From assembly GCA_020049045.1 (NCBI GenBank), contig JAIFLN010000084.1, positions 1 through 53,925 of the forward strand: a DNA stretch of 53,925 nucleotides. The letters run 5' to 3'. The position numbers were made by a program, and so were the translations under genes. The stretch's first letter is position 1; the number at the start of each line of letters is the position of its first letter. The notes under the pieces were generated by a model, which saw nothing but the letters and a program-made list of their open reading frames with translations, searched no databases and was not told the origin of the DNA. This DNA is from Spirochaetota bacterium. GTDB taxonomy: Bacteria; Spirochaetota; Spirochaetia; JABEVK01. Positions 32,621 through 42,482 of this stretch are shown in pieces.

Positions 32621-35587
32621 ATGAAGAACACCATTCTCAAGGGAAGTGCCGGGCTGATAATTCTCCTTTTGCTGGGGGGAACTTTCTGGCTTCTTCGCGA
32701 TGGCTTTCTTCTCAACCCGTTTCAAGCAGACCTTCCGTTTGAGTATCCCGGATTTGCAGCTGCTGATGCAGGCAATACCTATCTGATTGACCGGTCCCTC
32801 AAAAGAATCGTCAAGACGAATGCAGACGGCGAGCTCGCCTGGACCATACAGGGTGGCAGCCGGTCACCGGGAACCTTCTTCTTTGCCGATGAGCTGACCA
32901 TCGACGACAAGGGTTTTGTCTATGTTCTCAACCGGGTGCCGGATGCTCCGGGCTTCTACACAGTTTTAACTCAAATTCTGAGGTTTAAACCGGACGGCAC
33001 GTTCGATCAAGTGATCGCTGAAAAAGCCTATGGTCTGGATGAACGCTTGCCAACGTTGGTACAGCGTGGCCAATGGCACTCGCTCCAGACAAGCGGGGAC
33101 CAGATCCGTTGGTTTGACTCCAATGCCAAAAACTTGATTCTCCATGGGGGTCGTGCCGGTTCCATCACCGAAACTGTCATTATCCCGGATTATCCCGCGG
33201 ATCTGATGGTGCCCTCCGCAGCGGTTCTCCCCGATGGCGGAACCGTCGTAGTGACCAAACAGGGGCGTATCACCCGGATCGATGCCGGCAGCCAAACAAA
33301 CCTTTACGACGCCTCGGGGTCGGAAAGCACATCCGTACCCTGGAAGATCCGGGCTTTTGAAAACCGGCTGTTCTTTACTGACCTTGCCAGAAACGGCGTG
33401 GCGGAACTGTTGGCCGACGGTACAGCACCGCTTCGGTTTTCAACCAACGAAGCAACAAGCTACAGCCTTTCCTCGGGGCAAGAAGTCCTCGCAACTACTG
33501 GTGACGCGGGACCAAAATTCTTCCGGCCTGAAGGAACCTCGGTGGCAGCCCCCGAGTCGGCTCGATATTCGTTAGCCACAGGAACACTCCATTTGGGCTT
33601 ATGGCTGTTGTTGGCGGCAGTTCTGGTAGTGTTGGTCTTTCTGGGACGCCTGGTCTATGTCGAGGGGTTCAAACGGGTGATTCCCCCCTTTCTCAAGACC
33701 GTTGCGGGAGTCATTTTACTGACAGCAATCGTTGGGGGTCTGGTCTCTACCATGATTCTCAACAACTTCAGCCAACGCTATTCCACGGAAGTTCTGAACA
33801 AAATCACTCAGTTGGTCCACCTGGTTCCCCGTATCATTGACGCCGATCATTTCACCGCTGTGACCGAGCCTTCTCAGTTCGGGGGTCCAGAGTACTTGGC
33901 GTTGCGCCAACAGATCATCGGGGCCATCTACGGTGACAAATCTCAGGAAAACCAGGGATTGTACTTTGCCCTTCACCGGGTCTCCGGATCGAATTTGTCC
34001 ACCTTTATGTACCTGAACGGCGATACAACTATCCATCACCCCTTCAGTTACCTGAATGATCCTGAAGGCCCCTACCAGAAGGCGCTCAAAGGAGAGACGG
34101 TGGCCCAATACGCTCTCGATGCCTGGGGAAGCTGGATGTATTCCACTGGTCCCATTCGAGACAAAGCGGGAACCATTGTGGGTGTTTTTGAAATGGGGGG
34201 AGACCTCTACAGCTTCACCCAGGAGAACAACCGCCTTATTCAGAATCTGCTGGTGAGCATTCTGACCGTGCTGGTGATCTTCCTGCTGGTGTTGGTTGAG
34301 CTGACCTTCCTTCAAGATCAACTGCGAAAAAGATCCCTGGAGCAAGTTCTAGCCGATCAGGGGCTCAAGCCCCGACGCATCGAAGATGTGTTTCACCGTG
34401 TCTTTCTGGTCCGGTCTGTCACAGGTCTGTTTTTTGTCGCCGCTTCGGTTTCTCTGCTGTTCCTTCCTCTGATGATGAAGGGTTTCTACCAGCCGCTTTG
34501 GGGCCTGCCGGAAAACGTTGTTTACGGTCTTCCTGTGTCTTTGCGTCTGTTCTTCTTTGGTTTAGGCACTGTCTTGGGCGGAAATCTGACACGCCGCTGG
34601 GGTTGGCGACCGGTCTTTCTGGCCGGTCTGGCAGTTTCTGCGCTGGGCTTGATTGTTGCGGCTCTGTCAGCAGACATGACAATGTTCCTGATTTCCAGCA
34701 TCGCCATTGGCCTGGGTGCGGGATTCGGTATGATCGGTATGCGTTCGCTGGTGAATGCCGAGGCCGACCCGGACACCAAGGCCACGGCATATAGTCACTT
34801 CTATGCGGGGATCATCGCAGGCACCAACGTAGGTGTTATTGTCGGAAGCGCTTTGGCTGATATGATCGGCTTTGCCAACGTGTTCTGGCTGGCCCTTGCC
34901 CTTACCGTCTCAACACTTTTTATTGTTCTCAAACTCTTTCCCAAGCCGGCCAAAGTATCGCCCCCTGCCGCAGGTGACCTCCGTATCGGCCAAGCTCTTG
35001 GGATGTTTTTCGCCAACCCTGCAGTGGGACGTTTTGCACTGTTGATTATCCTTCCGGTCTATGTCGCAAGCATGGTTCTGTATTTTTTTCTGCCGGTCTT
35101 TGCCCAGGAACAGGGAGTCAACAACGCTGATATCGGCCGAATCTTCCTTCTTAACGGATTGGTCGTCGTGTATTTGGGCCCGGCGCTGAGCCAGTTTCTG
35201 CAATCCAAGCTGGGAATCCGCCGTTCTCTGCTAACTTCTTCGGTGCTTTGGACCCTCAGTCTGCTACCCTTTGTCATCACCGGCAGCCTGGCAGGCCTGG
35301 TGGCCACGGTTATCCTGATGGGGATTGCCGAAGGAGTTGCGGCGGTCGCTCAGAATGAGCACCTGCTTTCGCTTCCGGTTTCCGGGACTGTCGGAAACGA
35401 CCGCGCGGCGGGCTTTTTCGAGGTTGTAGCAAAAATCGGGGAGACGGCAGCACCGATTCTGATCGGATTTGCCATGCTGCTGGGTCCCCAATGGGGCATC
35501 GGGCTGGTAACCGGAGTCTTGGCCCTGGCACTCGTGGTTTTCTGGATCACCGACAAGACCGCACAGCCTAGGGAGGCTCGTTCGTGA
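32621..35587 (+). CDS. Fusion protein: propeller-like and Cache-like sensor joined to an MFS transporter
   Basis: A 988-residue membrane protein. In order: TM helix (about 8-26), an extracytoplasmic beta-propeller-like region (about 40-320; repeated 'DDKGFVYVLN' and 'RFKPDGTFD' units like NHL/SMP-30 repeats), TM (about 322-345), TM (about 360-381), an extracytoplasmic Cache-like domain (about 382-543; LYFALHRVSG, FSYLNDP, DAWGSWMYSTGPI), TM (about 544-562), a short cytoplasmic linker, and a 12-helix MFS-type permease (about 590-985). The sensor half is a clear paralogue of the next gene's. A transporter with its own two-part sensor suggests substrate- or signal-gated transport; the substrate is unknown. 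The stop overlaps the next start (GTGA). Confidence 0.85.
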   Translation: MKNTILKGSAGLIILLLLGGTFWLLRDGFLLNPFQADLPFEYPGFAAADAGNTYLIDRSLKRIVKTNADGELAWTIQGGSRSPGTFFFADELTIDDKGFVYVLNRVPDAPGFYTVLTQILRFKPDGTFDQVIAEKAYGLDERLPTLVQRGQWHSLQTSGDQIRWFDSNAKNLILHGGRAGSITETVIIPDYPADLMVPSAAVLPDGGTVVVTKQGRITRIDAGSQTNLYDASGSESTSVPWKIRAFENRLFFTDLARNGVAELLADGTAPLRFSTNEATSYSLSSGQEVLATTGDAGPKFFRPEGTSVAAPESARYSLATGTLHLGLWLLLAAVLVVLVFLGRLVYVEGFKRVIPPFLKTVAGVILLTAIVGGLVSTMILNNFSQRYSTEVLNKITQLVHLVPRIIDADHFTAVTEPSQFGGPEYLALRQQIIGAIYGDKSQENQGLYFALHRVSGSNLSTFMYLNGDTTIHHPFSYLNDPEGPYQKALKGETVAQYALDAWGSWMYSTGPIRDKAGTIVGVFEMGGDLYSFTQENNRLIQNLLVSILTVLVIFLLVLVELTFLQDQLRKRSLEQVLADQGLKPRRIEDVFHRVFLVRSVTGLFFVAASVSLLFLPLMMKGFYQPLWGLPENVVYGLPVSLRLFFFGLGTVLGGNLTRRWGWRPVFLAGLAVSALGLIVAALSADMTMFLISSIAIGLGAGFGMIGMRSLVNAEADPDTKATAYSHFYAGIIAGTNVGVIVGSALADMIGFANVFWLALALTVSTLFIVLKLFPKPAKVSPPAAGDLRIGQALGMFFANPAVGRFALLIILPVYVASMVLYFFLPVFAQEQGVNNADIGRIFLLNGLVVVYLGPALSQFLQSKLGIRRSLLTSSVLWTLSLLPFVITGSLAGLVATVILMGIAEGVAAVAQNEHLLSLPVSGTVGNDRAAGFFEVVAKIGETAAPILIGFAMLLGPQWGIGLVTGVLALALVVFWITDKTAQPREARS

Positions 35588-38364
35588 AGCGTTCCACCAG
35601 TGTCCTGATCATTCTGCTGCTTCTGGCTGCCCTTGGTGGATTTCTCACCATTTTGTATCCTCAACAGCTTTTTCAGGTTCCATGGCAATCAGAATTTGCC
35701 CTGGAATACCCTTCTTTTGCCACGATGGACGGAGTTGGTGATACTTTTGTCATCGACCGCTCACTCAGTCGAATTCGAAAAATAGCACCCGATGGGTCTT
35801 TTGTTTTTCAGATTGACGGACAAAACCGGACTCCGGGCAAACTTTTTTACGCCGTCGAGTTAGTCGTCGACGACAGGGGCTACCTCTACGTTCTCAATCA
35901 GGTGATGCAGGAAAATGGTTTTTATACCGAACGGGAAGAAATTCTTCGATACGATCCTGCTGGCAACTTCGACAGGATTGTCGGATCAAGAGTTTACAGT
36001 CCCGAAGAAATCAACAACAACAACGTAACCCGGGGACGGTTGACAGGACTTGCCTTCGCAGCCCGTAAAGTCTCCTGGTATGAATTGGGAAAAGCAGGGG
36101 TCATTGAAAATTCGGTCGACACCGATACCTGGCGGCTGGAACAAAAGTTGGTGGTGGTCTGGCCTGAGGCAATGGTTCATATCGCCTCTGTGGTCAGAAC
36201 CGACAGCCGCACCCTGGTGTTTTCCACCAAGCAAGGTCTCATACTCCGGCAAGTCGGCCTGGCTACCGAAACTCTCTACTCAGGCGATGGGGAGTCGCGT
36301 CCTGGAGACCTCTCGGTTCCCTGGTGGGTCGGTGCTGATGCCCAGGGAAATTTGCTGTTCAGTGATCTGACCCGCAGCAGAATCCTTCGACGCGATGCTC
36401 AAGGTGCTCTCACGGTGGTTCTCGACAGCGCTCGTTACAAAGAGGCTACCGGCGACAGTTTTCCTTACATTTACTACACGTTCTCGGTGACGGGAGACGG
36501 CCGGGTGGTAACCACCAATGACCTGTCTGTGCTGGGTGTCAATCCACAAGGTCGCCTTGACAGCATTGTTACAGGAGGACACTTTCCCGTTCTTCTGCTG
36601 GCCGTCAGGGCTTTTCTGTGGCTTGGACTGGTGGCGGCTGCAGCAGCCCTGGTCATACTGGTCTTCCTGGTTTACAAGAATCTGTTCAGGCGCCGCGTTT
36701 CACTGATTTTCAAACAGCTGCTGGTTACTCTCCCGTTGATGACCGCCATTTTGATGGTGGTGGCCGGTACACTGATCGATAGTTTCACGGCCCGATACGA
36801 GGCTCAGTCCATCGATCTGATCAGTCAAGCGATTCAGGTCATTGCCCAGAAAATCGATACAGACAGGCTGGACCGGATCACAAAGCAGTCAGACTTCATG
36901 AATGCGGATTACCAGTACATCCGAAACCAACTGCACACTGCCCTCAACCACAACCAGGATGCCTGGAACAGCAAGTTCTACTTTGCCCTCCACCGGTTGA
37001 GAGACGGCAAGATCTACACCTCCATGTACCTCAATGACGGAGTGGGATTGTTCCAACCTTATACCTACCTCAACGATCCGACCAATTTGTACTGGAAGGC
37101 CGTTCAGGGCAAGATCGCCACCAGCAAGGCCTCGGACGCCTGGGGTACCTGGGTCTATGGGGTTGGTCCTATTTCCAATTCCCAGGGACAGGTTTCGGCC
37201 CTATTGGAAGTGGGCCGAGACCTTTATGGGTTCCAGAAGGAAACTGATCAGCTGCTCTGGTCAATGGTGCCATATGTCGGAGTTGGCTTTGGGGTGCTGA
37301 TTCTGCTGTTCGTTCTCTCAACCTGGCTGTTCCTGGCTCCCTTGCGCAGCCTAAGGTCAGGTGTGAACAACATTGCTCAGGGCAAGTGGGACACCAATCT
37401 CCCCATACGGGGGAGCGATGAAGTTGCTGACCTCACCGTAGTCTTCAACAGAATGACTCAGTACATACGAAACTACATCGATGAAATCATGGCCCTCAGC
37501 CAAGGCTACCGCCGCTTTGTTCCGCAACAGTTTCTGGTGCATCTCCAAAGAGAAAGCGTGAAGGAGATTCAGCTTGGCGACCAGATTCAACGGGAAATGA
37601 GTGTGATGTTCACTGACATCCGGTCGTTCACCAGCATCAGTGAGAAGATGACTCCCAAGGAGAACTTCGACTTTCTGAACCGGTACTTGAGCCTGGTAGG
37701 ACCCGAGGTCCGCAAGCACGAAGGTTTTGTAGACAAGTACATCGGCGATGCCATCATGGCGCTTTTTCCCCGCAGTCCCGACGACGCCCTTCAAGCAGCC
37801 ATTGAAATCATCGACCTTCTCGATGAGTTCAACAGCCGGCAGCTCGCCGAGGGAATGCCCGAAATCCGCATCGGCCTGGGCATTCATACCGGCCTGTTGA
37901 TGCTGGGAATTCTGGGAGAAGAAGAGCGGCTGGAGGGCACGGTCATCAGCGACAACGTCAATCTGGCAAGCCGTCTGGAAGGACTGACCAAGTTTTTTGA
38001 TGCCTCCATTATTGTCAGCGAAACGACCTATGCCGGAGTAAAAAACCATGACAGGTACCACTTCCGGAATTTAGGGAAGGTTAAAGTCAAGGGAAAGAAA
38101 GAGCCTGTGGGCATCTATGAGGTTCTCGATGGCCTTCCCGCTGATATCAAGGTCAAGAAAGCCAAGGCTCAGCAGAATTTGGAAGCTGGTATCCGTTTCT
38201 ACCAGCTGCAGGATTTTGAAGGTGCCAAACAAGAATTCCAGACTGCTTTGGAACTTTCTCCCGAGGATACCACCGTCAAAGTGTATTTGACGCTGTGCCG
38301 CCACGCTCTCGCCAATCCACCTACCGGTGAATGGACCGGGGCCATTACCATGAATGCAAAATAG
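35584..38364 (+). CDS. Class III adenylate cyclase with propeller-like and Cache-like sensor
   Basis: A 926-residue membrane enzyme predicted to make cAMP. TM (about 7-26), a propeller-like extracytoplasmic region (about 38-335), TM (343-364), TM (378-398), a Cache-like domain (399-560; FYFALHRLRDGK, YTYLNDP, DAWGTWVYGVGPI), TM (563-584), HAMP (585-640), the signalling helix with RRFVPQQFL, and the cyclase domain (about 670-840). FTDIRSFT and GDAIMALF supply the two metal Asp, DKYIGD the adenine-selecting Lys, and ISDNVNLASR the adenine Asp plus catalytic Asn and Arg, so ATP is the likely substrate. A C-terminal TPR pair ends it. The start is GTG, overlapping the preceding stop codon. Confidence 0.93.
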   Translation: MKRSTSVLIILLLLAALGGFLTILYPQQLFQVPWQSEFALEYPSFATMDGVGDTFVIDRSLSRIRKIAPDGSFVFQIDGQNRTPGKLFYAVELVVDDRGYLYVLNQVMQENGFYTEREEILRYDPAGNFDRIVGSRVYSPEEINNNNVTRGRLTGLAFAARKVSWYELGKAGVIENSVDTDTWRLEQKLVVVWPEAMVHIASVVRTDSRTLVFSTKQGLILRQVGLATETLYSGDGESRPGDLSVPWWVGADAQGNLLFSDLTRSRILRRDAQGALTVVLDSARYKEATGDSFPYIYYTFSVTGDGRVVTTNDLSVLGVNPQGRLDSIVTGGHFPVLLLAVRAFLWLGLVAAAAALVILVFLVYKNLFRRRVSLIFKQLLVTLPLMTAILMVVAGTLIDSFTARYEAQSIDLISQAIQVIAQKIDTDRLDRITKQSDFMNADYQYIRNQLHTALNHNQDAWNSKFYFALHRLRDGKIYTSMYLNDGVGLFQPYTYLNDPTNLYWKAVQGKIATSKASDAWGTWVYGVGPISNSQGQVSALLEVGRDLYGFQKETDQLLWSMVPYVGVGFGVLILLFVLSTWLFLAPLRSLRSGVNNIAQGKWDTNLPIRGSDEVADLTVVFNRMTQYIRNYIDEIMALSQGYRRFVPQQFLVHLQRESVKEIQLGDQIQREMSVMFTDIRSFTSISEKMTPKENFDFLNRYLSLVGPEVRKHEGFVDKYIGDAIMALFPRSPDDALQAAIEIIDLLDEFNSRQLAEGMPEIRIGLGIHTGLLMLGILGEEERLEGTVISDNVNLASRLEGLTKFFDASIIVSETTYAGVKNHDRYHFRNLGKVKVKGKKEPVGIYEVLDGLPADIKVKKAKAQQNLEAGIRFYQLQDFEGAKQEFQTALELSPEDTTVKVYLTLCRHALANPPTGEWTGAITMNAK

Positions 38365-38373
38365 GAGAGTCCC

Positions 38374-39411
38374 ATGGCTCATCGCCTTCTGTTGTGTACG
38401 TCCTGGTTTCGTCCTCAACTTGGTTTGGACATGGGAACCGATCTCCTGGACCGTTTGAACCGGAAAGGGCTGAAGCTGGTAGGAGTGATTGGTCCTGATG
38501 AGGAAAAGCTGGCTTCGGAGGCTCGGGACAGAGGTTTGCCTTACTTTCCCCTGCTGCCGGAGTTTCAATGGACCTCCCAGACTTTGCGGCGCCGTTTGAC
38601 CGAAGATTTCTCACTCGCTTCCAGAATGGAACAGTGGGTCGATCCCATCCGCAGACTCAATGCCGAGCTCGGAGTTCTATACTTTGCGACTTGGATTCCA
38701 CCCGCCTTGCTGGCTGTACCGCAGAGAGGCTGGCTGAATTTTCATCCGGCTCCGCTGCCCGAACTACGCGGATTCCTTCCAGAAGACTTTGCCGTACTTT
38801 GGGGCTGGAAAACCATGCCTGGTACCCTGCATGTCGCGACAGAGGAAATCGATGAAGGGCCCATCCTCCTGAAAAGCCGCCCTGCCCGCTTGAACCGATG
38901 GGACACTCCAGACTCAGTCATGCAGAAAGTCGGTCAGACCGCACGTAGCTGCCTAGCCTCGGGAATCAAGGATTATCTGAATGGTCAAGCAGTACTTGTC
39001 CAGCAGAAACAGGTACCAGGGTTCTTCGCTGGGTATACGGAATTTTACCCTGAGTCGTATTTAAACTGGGAAACCGATGATCATGCCCAGCTTCACCGGA
39101 GGTTTCAGACCTTTCGGGGACAACACCACCGGGTGGAACTCAAGGCGCGGTTTGACGACGGCATCTGGCAGGTAGAGACTCTGGAATTGCACCGGTGTCG
39201 GGCCAAAGGTCGGCCTGGAGACCTTCTAGCAACCTGGAACCAGTTGAAGCTCATCAGAACGACGCAGGGTGTTGCGTTGGTCGGGTGCAAGCCCTTTGTG
39301 AAAGACCCTGGGTTGGCTTCCCACCTCGACCGGCAACAACAACAGATTATTCCAGCGGGTTCGCGGCCTCAGAAATACCATGTTTCTGAGTTCCGCCACC
39401 TGATCCGTTAA
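38374..39411 (+). CDS. Formyltransferase-family protein
   Basis: A 345-residue protein of the formyltransferase fold. The catalytic Asn and His are in WLNFHPAPLPELRG (near residues 112-114) and the Asp is in EEIDEGPIL (about 155), so folate-dependent formyl transfer or its reverse is plausible. A C-terminal domain (about 225-340) resembles the Fmt C-terminal half only loosely. It is not a normal methionyl-tRNA formyltransferase because the N-terminus lacks the usual Fmt opening and the chain is long in the loops; the acceptor is unknown. AGGAGAG lies before the ATG, nine bases after the cyclase stop, so it may be in that operon. Confidence 0.75.
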   Translation: MAHRLLLCTSWFRPQLGLDMGTDLLDRLNRKGLKLVGVIGPDEEKLASEARDRGLPYFPLLPEFQWTSQTLRRRLTEDFSLASRMEQWVDPIRRLNAELGVLYFATWIPPALLAVPQRGWLNFHPAPLPELRGFLPEDFAVLWGWKTMPGTLHVATEEIDEGPILLKSRPARLNRWDTPDSVMQKVGQTARSCLASGIKDYLNGQAVLVQQKQVPGFFAGYTEFYPESYLNWETDDHAQLHRRFQTFRGQHHRVELKARFDDGIWQVETLELHRCRAKGRPGDLLATWNQLKLIRTTQGVALVGCKPFVKDPGLASHLDRQQQQIIPAGSRPQKYHVSEFRHLIR

Positions 39412-39430
39412 CCTTGCTTAAAGGACCAGT

Positions 39431-42409
39431 TCAGCCTGCGGTGAACACCTTGTGGCGGCCTGCTGCCTTTGCCTGATAAAGGGCTTGATCTGCCTGCTGA
39501 AGAAGATCCGTAAACGATCGGTCAGAAGTTGGTATTTCGGCAGAAACCCCTACCGAGATCGTCACATGATCGACAGCGGAAGCCATCTGATGGGGCATGG
39601 CCAATTCGTCAATCGATTCCATAAGACGTTCTGCCACAATGCGCGCACCTTCAAGATCGGTATCATGGAGCAGAACGACAAATTCTTCTCCCCCATAGCG
39701 GGCACAAAAGTCGGTGGTTCTCAGCAGGCTGGCAGCCAAAGTTCCTGCTACCGCTTTGAGGCAGGCATCACCGGCCAGATGCCCATAGAAGTCGTTGTAC
39801 CTTTTGAAGTCATCGATATCCATCATCAGTACTGCCATCGGCTGGCGCTGCCGCAACGCTCTTGCCCACTCCTCAGAGATCCAAGTGTCCAATGCACGGC
39901 GGTTGGGAATTCCGGTCAATCCATCGAGCCGTGCCAACTGGTCGAGGCGACTGTTTGCCTCTTCCAGCTGGGAACGCAGAACCTCAAGCTCTGCCACTTT
40001 ATTCGACAAAAACCGGGTGATTCGAGATTTTTGGAAGAGGTACACCATGGTTACCAGAATGGCAGCATAAGCCAATACGGCGTACCAGGATGCCCAGGGA
40101 GCCGCTTCCACCTCCAAAGTCAGAGTCTGAGTCGATTCTGCCCAGACCTCGGCGGGATTGGCACCCCGAAAACGGAACCGGTAGGTTCCGGGCCAGAGGT
40201 TGGTATAAGTAGCTTCATGGCGTGTTCCGGCTTCAATCCAGGTCTTGTCGAACCCTTCCAGCTGATAGGCATAGAGGTTTTTCGCTGGATCGCGGAAATC
40301 GAGGGCAGAAAAGCTGAACGTAACGGCATTTTCCTGCCAGCCAAGGGTCAAGCGGGGAGCGATGGGACGAGACTGTCCAAGCACCTGCACGTCGGTGAGC
40401 GCAACCAGCGGCTGGGCATCGGCCATCGAAAGCCTGCCTGGATAGATCAGGAGCACCCCTTTGAGGCCCCCGAAGACCAATTCCCCCTCAGCGGATTTTA
40501 AGGAACCTGATGAGAATTCTGCCGAGGTTAAGCCGTCTGCCATCGTATAACGCCGAAAGGTTCGGCTTTCAGGCCGGAAAGAGAACAGACCATTGGCCGA
40601 TGCGATCCAGAGTAATCCTGCCGAATCCTCGAGTGCTGAGTACACAGACAAACTGGTCAGGCCCTCTTTCAAGCCAAAATTCTCCAGCATTCCCGTCTCA
40701 GGATCGAGTCTGGACAGCCCTCCGCCGTTGGTGACAATCCAGAACCTACCTTGAGAATCCTCCAGAAGACTCCGTACGGTATTGCTGGGAAGCGTTTTGG
40801 GATCCTCTGGATTGTAACGCCAAACCTGAAAATCATCAGTTTCTGGACGATACAAGGCCAAACCTCCGTTGGTCCCCACCCAAATTCGTTCCTTTCGGTC
40901 CTGATGAACGAAATAGACTAAGTTGTCGGGCAAGCTACCGGGAACCTTGGCGTCGGCCAGATAATGGGTTGCAGGACCGGGAGTTCCTGGCTTAGGCATC
41001 TTCACAACCCCTGAACGGTAAGTACCAAACCAGAATTGTCCTTTTTGGTCGATGGCGAGAGAGTTGACGACCTCATCCGGGAGAGAATCGGCGGCCTTCA
41101 TATCGACAGACCACCTTTGAACAGCCCCCGTAGCAGGATTAACGATGCTGACACCCCCGTTGGTACCGAGCCACAACTGACCTTGGGAGTCTTCAGTGAT
41201 GCAATTGATGATGTCGTTGGACAACGAACGGGGATTCTTGGCATCGTGTTTCCAGGTTTTCTGAACCCCATGGGGATCCACTTGCACCAAACCTCCGTTG
41301 TAAACCCCGATCCACAACGAGCCGTCCTTGGTCTGATAGAGAGTCGGAACTTTTCCAATCGTGGGGAGATACTGAAACTGCTGCTGACGGGGATTATACC
41401 GGCTAACTCCCCCGCCGTTGGTTGCTACCCAGATCAGACCGCCACGATCCTGAAAAGTACCGTAAACCACATTGTGTGCCAGGGTGTCACTTCGCAAAGG
41501 ATCGTTGCGGAAGGTGAAGCTGGTCCCTGTGGAAGGACGGAAAACGACCAAACCACCACCCCAGGTTGACACATGCAAGTCGCCGGCCTCTCCGCGGTTG
41601 AGTCCGAACAACCGCTCATCGGAAAGCGGAAACACTTCATAATCGCCGTTGGCAGGGTTGAGGCGGACCAGGCCCTGACCCCAAACCGCCAGCCAAAGAC
41701 TGGTATCACCCGGAAGGCGCAGGGAACCCATCACACCCCCGGTTGGAAAGACTTTGCCGGGAAAAACCTGGGGAAACCGAAGGAGCTTGTCTTGGACGGC
41801 ATCATACAAATCAAGACCACCGCTGGATCCGACCCAAAGCCTGCCCTGGCCATCTTCGGCCATAGTCCGTACCGTCTTACCCGATAAACCGTCATTCGAG
41901 CCCTCGGAGTAGGGAAATGTCTGAAAGGTTCCCTTCGCCTCGTCCATACGGTTCAGACCATCGAGGGTTCCTACCCAGAGTTTGCCCCTGCCATCGCGGT
42001 AGATTCGCGTCACGACATTGTGGGAAAGGCTGCCAGGAACTCCCTCTTGATGACGGAAGGAAGTGAAGTTCTCTGTGGCGATATCAAAACGGTCAAGGCC
42101 CCCGTAAGTCCCCAGCCAAAGAGTCTTTCCGTGATCCAAGGTCATGGTCTGAATCAAATTGTGGCTTAAGGTATTTCTGGAAAACGGTTCTTTCTGCCAG
42201 ACCCGCATTGTATAGCCATCCCAACGGTTCAAACCACTCTGAGTGCTGAACCAAAGGTACCCGGTTTCATCCTGTGCAATGGCCGTGACCGAAGAACCAG
42301 AAAGCCCCTCTTCACGACCAAAAGACTCCCAAGGCGAGAGAGGTTCGAGAGAGAACCCGAGTTCAGACATCAACAGAAGAATCCCAAGGAAACCAACGGC
42401 AAAACGCAT
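39431..42409 (-). CDS. Propeller-Y_Y_Y sensor diguanylate cyclase
   Basis: A 992-residue membrane protein expected to make c-di-GMP. A signal peptide (about 1-20) is followed by about a dozen two-component regulator propeller units (about 25-650; repeats such as LWFSTQSGLNRWDG, LWLGTYGGLDRFD, LWVGTLDGLNRMD), a Y_Y_Y domain (about 690-770), one TM helix (about 780-800), a coiled coil (about 805-830) and a GGDEF domain (about 835-990). The active site is GGEEF, and RTTD five residues upstream is an allosteric I-site, so it should be active and product-inhibited. The promoter lies directly at the start codon, without a Shine-Dalgarno sequence. Confidence 0.94.
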   Translation of the reverse strand: MRFAVGFLGILLLMSELGFSLEPLSPWESFGREEGLSGSSVTAIAQDETGYLWFSTQSGLNRWDGYTMRVWQKEPFSRNTLSHNLIQTMTLDHGKTLWLGTYGGLDRFDIATENFTSFRHQEGVPGSLSHNVVTRIYRDGRGKLWVGTLDGLNRMDEAKGTFQTFPYSEGSNDGLSGKTVRTMAEDGQGRLWVGSSGGLDLYDAVQDKLLRFPQVFPGKVFPTGGVMGSLRLPGDTSLWLAVWGQGLVRLNPANGDYEVFPLSDERLFGLNRGEAGDLHVSTWGGGLVVFRPSTGTSFTFRNDPLRSDTLAHNVVYGTFQDRGGLIWVATNGGGVSRYNPRQQQFQYLPTIGKVPTLYQTKDGSLWIGVYNGGLVQVDPHGVQKTWKHDAKNPRSLSNDIINCITEDSQGQLWLGTNGGVSIVNPATGAVQRWSVDMKAADSLPDEVVNSLAIDQKGQFWFGTYRSGVVKMPKPGTPGPATHYLADAKVPGSLPDNLVYFVHQDRKERIWVGTNGGLALYRPETDDFQVWRYNPEDPKTLPSNTVRSLLEDSQGRFWIVTNGGGLSRLDPETGMLENFGLKEGLTSLSVYSALEDSAGLLWIASANGLFSFRPESRTFRRYTMADGLTSAEFSSGSLKSAEGELVFGGLKGVLLIYPGRLSMADAQPLVALTDVQVLGQSRPIAPRLTLGWQENAVTFSFSALDFRDPAKNLYAYQLEGFDKTWIEAGTRHEATYTNLWPGTYRFRFRGANPAEVWAESTQTLTLEVEAAPWASWYAVLAYAAILVTMVYLFQKSRITRFLSNKVAELEVLRSQLEEANSRLDQLARLDGLTGIPNRRALDTWISEEWARALRQRQPMAVLMMDIDDFKRYNDFYGHLAGDACLKAVAGTLAASLLRTTDFCARYGGEEFVVLLHDTDLEGARIVAERLMESIDELAMPHQMASAVDHVTISVGVSAEIPTSDRSFTDLLQQADQALYQAKAAGRHKVFTAG

Positions 42410-42415
42410 GCTTTC

Positions 42416-42444
42416 ACTATAGCCGAAGGTGTTTGAAATTTCAC
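42416..42444 (-). promoter_or_regulatory. Promoter for the GGDEF gene
   Basis: On the minus strand GTGAAA (42444-42439), a 17-base spacer, TATAGT (42421-42416). The -10 ends six bases before the ATG at 42409. The sequence AGGTG...CACCT (42427-42446) spans the region shared with divergent rocF. Confidence 0.55.
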
Positions 42445-42482
42445 CTGTTTTAGTTTAGGGTCTGGTTCAGGAGCGGCCATAA

